NCBI GenBank assembly: GCA_001689535.1
Contig: LUJP01000043.1
Coordinates: 1-39,857, forward strand
Length of the DNA: 39,857 bases
Direction: 5' to 3'
DNA from: Bacteroidales bacterium M5
GTDB lineage: Bacteria; Bacteroidota; Bacteroidia; Bacteroidales; Muribaculaceae
Part shown: positions 34,533-39,857 of the stretch, piece by piece
Position numbering within the stretch: position 1 is the first letter of the stretch
Layout: every line of letters begins with the position of its first letter
Program-made: the position numbers and the translations under genes
Notes under the pieces: generated by a model
The model's input: only the letters and a program-made list of their open reading frames with translations
What the model was told of the DNA's origin: nothing
Database searches by the model: none

Positions 34533-35687
34533 TCAGAGCACTTTGTGATAGAGGGCGATGATGTCGTCAAGTGTCACCTCGCGGGGATTGCCGGGGGTGC
34601 ACACGTCGGCAAGAGCCTGTTCGGCCAGACGGGGAATGTCGGTCTCTTTGATTCCCAGGTCGCTCAGATGCTGGGGGATGCCGACGAGGATGGCGAGATC
34701 TTTTACGGCCTTGCATGCTGCCTTTGATGCTTCCTCGCGGTTCATGCCCTCGGTGTCGACACCCATTGCGCGGGCTATCTCGGGATATTTGTCAAGGCAT
34801 GCGGGCATGTTGAATTCCATTACAGTGGGGAGAAGCAGGGCGTTTGCCACTCCGTGAGGCACGTCGAAGAGCGAACCCATGGGATGTGCCATGCCGTGAA
34901 CCAGACCCAGGCCTACGTTGGAGAATGCCATGCCGGCTATATACTGAGCCACGGCCATGCCGTCGCGGGCTTCGGCGTTGCGGGGTTCCTCCACGGCTGT
35001 TGGGAGATGGTGACGGATCATGCGGATGGCTTCAATCTCAAACATGTCGCTCATGGGCCATGCGGCTTTGGTTATGTAGCCTTCTATGGCGTGGGTCAGG
35101 GCGTCCATGCCGGTGGCGGCTGTGAGGCTCTTGGGCAGAGAATACATCAGCTCAGAGTCTATAACGGCAACGGCGGGAATATCGTTGGGGTCCACGCACA
35201 CCATCTTTTTCTGCTTTTCCTCGTCGATGATCACATAGTTGATGGTGGTCTCGGCGGCGGTTCCGGCGGTGGTGGGGAGGGCTATGATGGGCACGCTTTT
35301 ATGGCGGGTGGGAGCACAGCCTTCAAGCGATACTATGTCGGAGAATTCGGGATTGTTGATTACGATTCCCACGGCCTTGGCGGTGTCGATGGCCGAACCG
35401 CCTCCGATGGCAATGATAAAGTCGGCGCCTGACTTCTTGAAGGCTTCGATGCCGTTTTTCACGTTCGTTACGGTGGGATTTGGTTTCACGTCGGAGAAAA
35501 CCTCATAGGGAATCTTGGCCTGGTCGAGTACCATGGTGACCATGTCGGCTACACCGAATTTGAGCAGTCCCGGATCGGTCACCACCATGGCTTTGTTTTT
35601 GCCCAGACGGGTGATGATTTCGGGAAGGTTCTGGCGTGCACCGGGTCCGAAGTATGACACTTCGTTGAGAATGAATCGATTGATCAT
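34533..35687 (-). CDS. fucO: Lactaldehyde reductase FucO (iron-containing alcohol dehydrogenase)
   Basis: A 384-residue group III alcohol dehydrogenase that reduces L-lactaldehyde to 1,2-propanediol with NADH, recycling NAD+ in anaerobic fucose or rhamnose use. The NAD-binding IGGGSAIDTAKA lies at about 93-104, and LPTTAGTAAETTINYVI is near 137-153. Iron ligands fall in GMDALTHAIEG, GLVHGMAHPMG and DVPHGVANALLLP. The match to E. coli FucO is long and close, including SLEG, VCVDPNDIP and VCTPGNPREVTLDDI. No fucose or rhamnose isomerase, kinase or aldolase gene is nearby, so it acts as a stand-alone gene; a broader aldehyde reductase role is possible. Confidence 0.93.
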   Translation of the reverse strand: MINRFILNEVSYFGPGARQNLPEIITRLGKNKAMVVTDPGLLKFGVADMVTMVLDQAKIPYEVFSDVKPNPTVTNVKNGIEAFKKSGADFIIAIGGGSAIDTAKAVGIVINNPEFSDIVSLEGCAPTRHKSVPIIALPTTAGTAAETTINYVIIDEEKQKKMVCVDPNDIPAVAVIDSELMYSLPKSLTAATGMDALTHAIEGYITKAAWPMSDMFEIEAIRMIRHHLPTAVEEPRNAEARDGMAVAQYIAGMAFSNVGLGLVHGMAHPMGSLFDVPHGVANALLLPTVMEFNMPACLDKYPEIARAMGVDTEGMNREEASKAACKAVKDLAILVGIPQHLSDLGIKETDIPRLAEQALADVCTPGNPREVTLDDIIALYHKVL

Positions 35688-35732
35688 AACGGTTTAAGTA
35701 TTTAAGGTGATTTGTATCAGGGGCTTGAAATA

Positions 35733-35776
35733 GCAAATGCATGGCAGCCTCACGGAATTGTCATGCATTTGCAAAT
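35733..35776. promoter_or_regulatory. Inverted repeat/palindrome upstream of fucO
   Basis: GCAAATGCATG (35733-35743) and CATGCATTTGC (35762-35772) are perfect 11-base inverted arms 18 bases apart. The right arm merges into a ten-base palindrome ATTTGCAAAT (35767-35776). It begins 46 bases before the fucO start, and a near-match -7 box (AATATTTG on the minus strand) overlaps the right arm, so it may be an operator. No regulator gene is adjacent. Confidence 0.6.
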
Positions 35777-35805
35777 ATTAGGTATATATTCGCGGAAAAT
35801 CGAAA

Positions 35806-35832
35806 GCGCAAGTCGGACGCAGTCCGGTGCGC
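35806..35832 (-). terminator. Possible weak terminator after bcp
   Basis: GCGCA and TGCGC flank an inner CGGAC/GTCCG stem with a three-base loop at 35806-35832. On the minus strand it is followed by TTTCGATTTTCC, a poor T-run. It lies between bcp and fucO. Confidence 0.45.
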
Positions 35833-35900
35833 GGTCGTGAAGCGATTCGATTGATGCAAATATACGAATAAGTCGGGGGTAAAAGCAAATTTATTTGATA

Positions 35901-36356
35901 TTATCCCAGGTTGAGAATCTGGTTGCCGTGTTCTTTGGTCTTTATCTGTTTGGGACCGAAGATATGCTCTATTGTGCCGTCGGGGCTGATGATGAAGGTG
36001 GTGCGCAGGATGCCCATATATTTGCGGCCATACATGCTCTTTTCGCCCCATGCGCCCATCTGCTCGGCAAGGGTGTGGTCAGTGTCGGCTATCAGGGTGA
36101 AAGGCAGTCCATGTTTCTCGATGAAGCGCTGGTGGGAGGCTTCGGAGTCAGGGCTTACGCCCACCACGGCGTATCCTTTCCCGGCAAGTTCGGGAAGATT
36201 GTCGCGCAGCGAACACGCCTCGGCCGTGCAGCCTGAGGTGTTGTCTTTCGGGTAAAAGTAGAGTATGAGTTTCTTTCCGGCGAAGTCGCTGAGGCGCACT
36301 TCATTTCCGTTCTGGTCTTTGCCCAGTATTTCAGGGGCTTTATCGCCTGTTGTCAT
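35901..36356 (-). CDS. bcp: Thioredoxin-dependent thiol peroxidase Bcp (PrxQ)
   Basis: A 151-residue peroxiredoxin of the BCP/PrxQ group that reduces peroxides with thioredoxin. The peroxidatic C43 and resolving C48 lie in SGCTAEACSLRD, the classic five-residue spacing of this group, after YFYPKDNTSG. ISPDGTIEHIF and GVSPDSEASHQRFIEKHGLPF are family landmarks. The length is normal. It starts 15 bases after the nitroreductase gene and shares its transcript. It fits with the rubrerythrins and PerR-like regulator nearby as part of peroxide defence. Confidence 0.96.
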   Translation of the reverse strand: MTTGDKAPEILGKDQNGNEVRLSDFAGKKLILYFYPKDNTSGCTAEACSLRDNLPELAGKGYAVVGVSPDSEASHQRFIEKHGLPFTLIADTDHTLAEQMGAWGEKSMYGRKYMGILRTTFIISPDGTIEHIFGPKQIKTKEHGNQILNLG

Positions 36357-36371
36357 GAGTTTCTGTGTCAG

Positions 36372-37121
36372 TTATTGTTTTATGTCGAATCCCCGTTCGC
36401 GGAGAGCCTCGAGCATGCGGTAGCCCATGGCTTCGGAATAATAAGATATTATATGGGAGGCCCAGTCGTTGTCGGACTTGGTGCCGGAACGGGTGGCGTT
36501 GTATTCTGTTATTTCTGCGTCGTATTTCTTCAAGCTCTCAAGCAGGGTGGCGTCGTCGGAGTAGGCGTCGGTGTGGAAGAGGGCGGTTTCCGGCTCCTTG
36601 GGCTTGATGTCGGGTAGCTCGCGGGGAACGCCGATGGCGAGACCGCACACCACGTAGACGTGCTGCGGCAGCTTGAGCAGTCGGGAGAATTCCGCCGGAT
36701 TGACGGTGCGTGCGTAGCCTATGCAGCAGGCGCCGAGCCCCATTGCTTCGGCAGCTACAAGAGCTCTCATCATGGCGAGCGAGGCATCCACCGTGCCAAC
36801 GATCAGACCGTCGGCCGTGTCGTAGAACGGAGGCATATCCACTCCTTTTTCACGAGCTATCAGGCCGATTTTATGGTAGTCGGCGCAGAACACCAGAAAA
36901 TGCGAGCAAGTCTTGATCTGTTTTTGTCCCGAAATCTCGTAGAGCTTTTCTTTGAGTTGCTGGTCGGTAACATCGATCACGCTGTATTGCTGGCCGTTGT
37001 AGCTGGTGGGAGTGGTGCGGACTGCCTCGCGAATGAATTCCATCTGGCTGTCGGTGATCGGCTCGCGCTCATAGCGCCGTATGCTTCTGTGGTCAAGCAG
37101 GGTCTGTCTTACGTCTTTCAT
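36372..37121 (-). CDS. Nitroreductase-family flavin oxidoreductase (NfsA/FRP type)
   Basis: A 249-residue FMN-dependent oxidoreductase. RRSIR-type start (HRSIRRYEREPITDSQ at 11-26), PTSYNGQQYSVIDV at 37-50, and the flavin-contact region DGLIVGTVDASLAMMRALVAAEAMGLGACCIG at about 104-135 match the NfsA/FRP branch. The C-terminal tail (WASHIISYYSEAMGYRMLEALRERGF) is also typical. These enzymes use NAD(P)H to reduce quinones, nitroaromatics or flavin; the physiological substrate here is unknown. It is the first gene of a pair with bcp and lies after the rubrerythrin terminator. No clear promoter consensus was found in the 193-base gap upstream, although small hairpins are present (GCCA/TGGC at 37181-37196). 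Confidence 0.9.
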   Translation of the reverse strand: MKDVRQTLLDHRSIRRYEREPITDSQMEFIREAVRTTPTSYNGQQYSVIDVTDQQLKEKLYEISGQKQIKTCSHFLVFCADYHKIGLIAREKGVDMPPFYDTADGLIVGTVDASLAMMRALVAAEAMGLGACCIGYARTVNPAEFSRLLKLPQHVYVVCGLAIGVPRELPDIKPKEPETALFHTDAYSDDATLLESLKKYDAEITEYNATRSGTKSDNDWASHIISYYSEAMGYRMLEALRERGFDIKQ

Positions 37122-37206
37122 TTTATTGTATGGTTATAATGGTTTGCCTGGGGGCGAGATTGCCCGGAAGTGAAACGCCATGGAGTGGCGTCAGGTTCAT
37201 TGACGC

Positions 37207-37271
37207 TGAAAAAGAAACCGACGGCAAGAAAAGACATTGCGTGTGGCGTGTGTCTTTTTTTTGCCGTCGGT
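37207..37271 (-). terminator. Long hairpin terminator after rubrerythrin
   Basis: ACCGACGGCAA at 37217-37227 pairs perfectly with TTGCCGTCGGT at 37261-37271. Inside it AAAAGACA (37229-37236) pairs with TGTCTTTT (37251-37258), giving nearly 19 paired bases with a small bulge and a 14-base loop. On the minus strand it is followed by TTTCTTTTTCAGC. It separates the rubrerythrin transcript from the nitroreductase-bcp pair. Confidence 0.85.
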
Positions 37272-37314
37272 GTGGATTTATGAGCTTAGAAAGCCCTGCG
37301 GTCGTGCTATTTTA

Positions 37315-37851
37315 TCAATAGTTCTTGGCCATGATTTCAAAGTAGGCCTGCGGATGAGCGCAGGTGGGGCATACTTTGGGAGCGTCTTTGCCAATGTGGA
37401 TATGGCCGCAGTTGGTGCAGATCCAGATGGTCTCTCCGTCGCGCGAGAACACTATGCCGGTCTCGATGTTGTTGAGCAGCGCGCGGTAGCGCTCTTCATG
37501 GTGCTTCTCGATTTTTGCAACGCGGTCGAAGAGCACGGCGATGTTTTCAAAACCTTCCTCGCGGGCTTCCTTGGCGAAGGTGTCGTACATGTCGGTCCAT
37601 TCGTAGTTCTCGCCTTCGGCTGCGTCAAGCAGGTTGTGAGGGGTGTCGGGCATGCCGTCGTGAAGGAGCTTGAACCAGAGTTCGGCGTGCTCTTTTTCGT
37701 TGGCGGCTGTTTCCTCGAATATCTGGGCTATCTGCACGTAGCCGTCTTTACGGGCTTTCGATGCATAATAGGTGTATTTGTTACGGGCCATCGATTCGCC
37801 TGCGAAGGCTGTCTCGAGGTTTTTCCAGGTTTTTGATCCTTTAAGTTCCAT
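37315..37851 (-). CDS. rbr: Rubrerythrin
   Basis: A 178-residue non-haem iron peroxidase. The N-terminal ferritin-like four-helix bundle (about 1-140) carries the diiron ligands in AGESMARNKY, ETAANEKEHAELW and EKHHEERY. The C-terminal rubredoxin domain has CTNCGHIH and CPTCAHPQAYF, binding a single iron through four cysteines. It reduces hydrogen peroxide with electrons from NADH-linked donors in anaerobes. A reverse rubrerythrin gene lies 42 bases upstream on the same strand, with a 22-base tandem duplication in the junction. Confidence 0.96.
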   Translation of the reverse strand: MELKGSKTWKNLETAFAGESMARNKYTYYASKARKDGYVQIAQIFEETAANEKEHAELWFKLLHDGMPDTPHNLLDAAEGENYEWTDMYDTFAKEAREEGFENIAVLFDRVAKIEKHHEERYRALLNNIETGIVFSRDGETIWICTNCGHIHIGKDAPKVCPTCAHPQAYFEIMAKNY

Positions 37852-37855
37852 GGAG

Positions 37856-37899
37856 AGTAGTTTTAGTTTTATTATTTAGTAGTTTTAGTTTTATTATTT
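37856..37899. repeat. Exact 22-bp tandem duplication in the rubrerythrin leader
   Basis: The same 22-base A/T-rich unit occurs at 37856-37877 and again immediately at 37878-37899. The second copy contains the stop codon of the reverse rubrerythrin gene (37894-37896), and the first ends four bases before the rubrerythrin ATG. On the mRNA the region is A-rich (AATAATAAAACTAAAACTAC per unit), the type of upstream context that favours translation in Bacteroidota. Confidence 0.95.
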
Positions 37900-38445
37900 T
37901 TTGAAGTAACGGTTGTAAAGACCCTGGAATCCCTGTCCGTGACGGGCTTCGTCCTTGGCCATTTCATGAACGGTATCGTGGATGGCGTCGAGGTTGAGTT
38001 CCTTTGCGCGGCGTGCTATGCGCATCTTGTCGGCATTGGCTCCTGCTTCAGCTGCCATACGCTTCTCGAGGTTGGTTTTGGTGTCCCATACGCACTCGCC
38101 AAGGAGTTCGGCGAATTTCGAAGCGTGCTCGGCCTCTTCGAAAGCATAGCGCTTGAAGGCCTCGGCGATTTCGGGATAGCCTTCGCGGTCGGCCTGACGC
38201 GACATAGCCAGGTACATGCCTACTTCGCCGCATTCGCCGTTGAAGTGGGCGGTGAGGTCTTTTATCATCTCTTCGTCGCAGCCTTTGGCAACGCCGATTT
38301 CGTGTTCGGTTACGAAGTTGAGCATTTCGCTTTCGTCAAGTTCTTTGAATTTGCTGGCGGGAGCTCCGCAGATGGGGCATTTTTCGGGAGCGTGTTCGCC
38401 TTCGTGTACATAACCGCAAACTGTGCAGATAAATTTCTTTTTCAT
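37894..38445 (-). CDS. Reverse rubrerythrin (rubredoxin-ferritin fusion)
   Basis: A 183-residue protein with domains in reversed order. The rubredoxin iron site is at the N terminus (CTVCGYVHEG and CPICGAPASKF, about residues 8-33), and the ferritin-like diiron domain follows (about 45-183) with NGECGEVGMYLAM, YAFEEAEHASKFAELLG and MAKDEARHGQGF. Reverse rubrerythrins in Clostridia and Bacteroidota are H2O2 and O2 reductases, often under PerR control. A PerR-type gene lies 70 bases upstream on the same strand. That gap has an AATTTAAAAATT palindrome (38454-38465) near the start, but no clear promoter, so co-transcription with the regulator is likely. Confidence 0.93.
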   Translation of the reverse strand: MKKKFICTVCGYVHEGEHAPEKCPICGAPASKFKELDESEMLNFVTEHEIGVAKGCDEEMIKDLTAHFNGECGEVGMYLAMSRQADREGYPEIAEAFKRYAFEEAEHASKFAELLGECVWDTKTNLEKRMAAEAGANADKMRIARRAKELNLDAIHDTVHEMAKDEARHGQGFQGLYNRYFKK

Positions 38446-38515
38446 TGTAGTGGAATTTAAAAATTACGAAATTATTTTGGATTTGAGTTTTGTTTTGGTG
38501 GTTTTGTTCTTCCTG

Positions 38516-38920
38516 TCAGCTAAGACTGCATTGGGGGCAGATGCCTGAGAAGAAAAGGGAGGTGTCATCACATGAGTAACCTGTGGCGTTGAGGGTCGGG
38601 AGCGACATCTCTATGTCGGTGACACGATGGCATTTCTTGCAGAAGAAATGCGCGTGGAGATGAACGGTGGCATCGAAACGCGCGTTTGTGGGGTCGATGT
38701 TCAGACACCTGGCGCAACCTGCTTCTACAAATAGTTTCAGCGTATTGTAGATTGTAGTGCGCGACATGGTAGGGTGTTCGGGCAAGAGTGCGTCGTAAAT
38801 ATCAGCCACAGTTGGATGGGATTTATCGCTCATGAGCTGTCTCATGACGGCGATTCTCTGCGAAGAGGGCTTTATGCCGGCTTCGATAAGAATTTTTGAG
38901 GTTTCAGGGACAGTTATCAT
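38516..38920 (-). CDS. perR: Fur-family regulator, PerR-type
   Basis: A 134-residue Fur-family repressor. A winged-helix domain (about 1-80) includes SSQRIAVMRQLM and TMSRTTIYNTLKLFVEAG. The dimerisation domain carries HLHAHFFCKKC and a CPQC pair at the end (C94, C97, C128, C131) for the structural zinc. Residues that could form the regulatory iron site are H35, D83, H89, H91 and D102, aligning with H37, D85, H91, H93 and D104 of Bacillus PerR. The aspartate at 83 favours PerR-type peroxide sensing over Fur. The neighbouring rubrerythrin and bcp genes support this. Actual operators were not identified. Confidence 0.85.
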   Translation of the reverse strand: MITVPETSKILIEAGIKPSSQRIAVMRQLMSDKSHPTVADIYDALLPEHPTMSRTTIYNTLKLFVEAGCARCLNIDPTNARFDATVHLHAHFFCKKCHRVTDIEMSLPTLNATGYSCDDTSLFFSGICPQCSLS

Positions 38921-38952
38921 AAGTTGTAATCATTTCAATTTTGAATCCATTG

Positions 38953-38984
38953 CAAAAATAGTGCAAAACTATCTTTTCTCCAAA
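38953..38984 (-). promoter_or_regulatory. Promoter of perR
   Basis: On the minus strand TTTG (38984-38981), a 20-base spacer and TATTTTTG (38960-38953) match the consensus exactly. A second -7-like box TAGTTTTG lies at 38971-38964. The start would be near 38946, about 25 bases before the perR ATG. Confidence 0.85.
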
Positions 38985-39011
38985 TTTATAAGGTGCAAAA
39001 CGTTTGAAAAG

Positions 39012-39028
39012 TTCACAAATTATGTGAA
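39012..39028. promoter_or_regulatory. Inverted repeat between yraN and perR
   Basis: TTCACA and TGTGAA arms (39012-39017 and 39023-39028) flank five bases, about 30 bases upstream of the perR -33 box. It could be an operator or, with the short CTTTTC that follows on the minus strand, a weak end signal for yraN. The 131-base gap 38921-39051 otherwise contains the perR promoter. Confidence 0.4.
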
Positions 39029-39051
39029 TATTATTTCTTTAAGCTTGATTA

Positions 39052-39420
39052 TTAGCGTGTTGATAGTGGTGGTAGAAATGCGTCGGGGTAATGTTCCACC
39101 ATGTAGTTTTCAGGTGTGCCGGTTACAGTTATAACATCAAAGCGCGGATCTTGCTGAATTCCACGACTTCTTATTAGAGAGTCGGCCGCACGGCAAAGTC
39201 TGGAAATTTTGCGGGAATCTACGGCGGCAACGGGGTCGTGGTCGGGGCACCGTCGGGTCTTTACCTCTACAAAGGCGATAATTGTGCCTTTAAATGCTAT
39301 AATATCTATTTCTTTATGGCCTATGTGGATGTTCGAGTTCATGATGGCGTATCCATGGGCGGCGAGATATTCTTTTGCCACTTGCTCACCCCATTCGCCG
39401 GTGATATTATGCTGCGCCAT
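39052..39420 (-). CDS. YraN family protein (UPF0102)
   Basis: A 122-residue protein of the UPF0102 family, with a restriction-endonuclease-like fold. Family landmarks are GEWGEQVAKEYLAAHGYAIMNSNIHIGHKEIDIIA and FVEVKTRR at about 50-57; the acidic residue of EIDIIA and the E-x-K of VEVK are the putative nuclease site. The function is not established in the family; a nuclease role in DNA repair or recombination is a suggestion only. The gene reads toward perR and stops 131 bases before it. No recognisable promoter was found upstream. Confidence 0.93.
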   Translation of the reverse strand: MAQHNITGEWGEQVAKEYLAAHGYAIMNSNIHIGHKEIDIIAFKGTIIAFVEVKTRRCPDHDPVAAVDSRKISRLCRAADSLIRSRGIQQDPRFDVITVTGTPENYMVEHYPDAFLPPLSTR

Positions 39421-39812
39421 TGAAAATTGGTATTACTATGAATCAGGTTGCTAATATATGATATTTTCGGTGGGTTGCGAAATTTTAAGGTGGGTATTTT
39501 GTTGGGTGTGGCGTATTTTTTTATTATAGATGTGTGCTTGGGCGTGATTGACGATTATTTTCTGAAGTGTTTTTTTTGTCGGCGGTGGCTTGATTTGAGA
39601 ATGCTATTTTCGGGGCGGAATCTGGTTTTGTAAAAAAAAACTGCTTGGAGGCCTCCTGTCTGGTGGAATTTGCGTCTTTGAAATCTCGGGTGGAAAAAAG
39701 TTCGGAAAAAGCGTGAAAATTCTCTTGGCTTGTAAGTAAATGTATAAAAGCGGTTTGAATATCTCTCTAACAAATATTAACGCTATTTAGGTGCAAAATG
39801 GTTTCTGAAATA
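39421..39812. other. Non-coding stretch with no recognised gene
   Basis: About 390 bases before the promoter at the right edge. It is AT-rich and T-heavy on the plus strand, with a ten-base palindrome GGAGGCCTCC at 39647-39656 preceded by a nine-base A-run. Short open frames on both strands (up to 72 codons) have no recognisable domain or start context. I find no RNA gene by eye. Confidence 0.55.
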
Positions 39813-39844
39813 TTTGGAGGGAATGTGGGGAATGTCTACCTTTG
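39813..39844 (+). promoter_or_regulatory. Promoter for a gene beyond the right edge
   Basis: TTTG at 39813-39816, a 20-base spacer and TACCTTTG at 39837-39844 match the Bacteroidota consensus exactly, on the plus strand. The window ends 13 bases later, so the transcript begins near 39850 and its gene lies outside. Confidence 0.85.
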
Positions 39845-39857
39845 CACTCGCTTTTGA

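Noticed and set aside
37217..37271. Long hairpin considered as the terminal inverted repeat of a mobile element
   Set aside because: There is no transposase, target duplication or second copy in the window, and position plus the T-run fit a terminator.
39555..39773. A 72-codon minus-strand frame near the right edge
   Set aside because: It is rich in R, F and K from AT-biased sequence, with no recognisable domain, start context or promoter.

Overview
The window comes from a Bacteroidota chromosome, most likely order Bacteroidales. The reasons are a SusC/SusD pair, lipoproteins with acidic residues after the lipid cysteine, the long form of IspG, DUF6242- and DUF6089-type proteins, and promoters of the Bacteroidota type (TTTG, 20-nt spacer, TAnnTTTG). 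A Muribaculaceae-like gut species is my guess from GC content and gene style; the sequence alone does not prove it. I see no tRNA, rRNA, CRISPR array, insertion sequence or phage gene.

Left part (1-9.4 kb, plus strand): a simple-repeat and polypurine stretch precedes a Na+/Ca2+ antiporter gene. Next is a tight operon of three nonulosonic-acid (legionaminate/sialate-type) genes, legB-like, neuD-like and neuB-like, running straight into rpoN (sigma-54). A membrane PAP2-like protein follows, then purE-ispG-ribD with overlapping ends.

Middle (9.5-20.5 kb, plus strand): a DUF6242 lipoprotein, a DUF6089 outer-membrane barrel, uppS, bamA, two skp/ompH genes and murI form the envelope-biogenesis block. 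A thioredoxin-like lipoprotein gene sits between bamA and the ompH pair behind a strong terminator. A zinc metallopeptidase gene closes the block and converges on the minus-strand genes.

Minus-strand block (20.5-27 kb): carA-carB-prmC-recX-comF reads as one operon from a textbook promoter, and that promoter also settles the carA start.

Accessory locus (27-34.4 kb, minus strand): susC, susD, a small lipoprotein with a GH16-like ExDxE motif, and a lipoprotein aryl-sulfate sulfotransferase. This is the least ordinary part of the window: a SusCD importer paired with a predicted surface PAPS-independent sulfotransferase, with a strong terminator hairpin between susD and the two downstream genes.

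Right part (34.5-39.4 kb, minus strand): a solitary fucO, then an anaerobe peroxide-defence set: bcp, a nitroreductase, rubrerythrin, reverse rubrerythrin and a PerR-type Fur regulator. yraN follows. The last 437 bases hold no convincing gene but end in a near-perfect plus-strand promoter for a gene outside the window.
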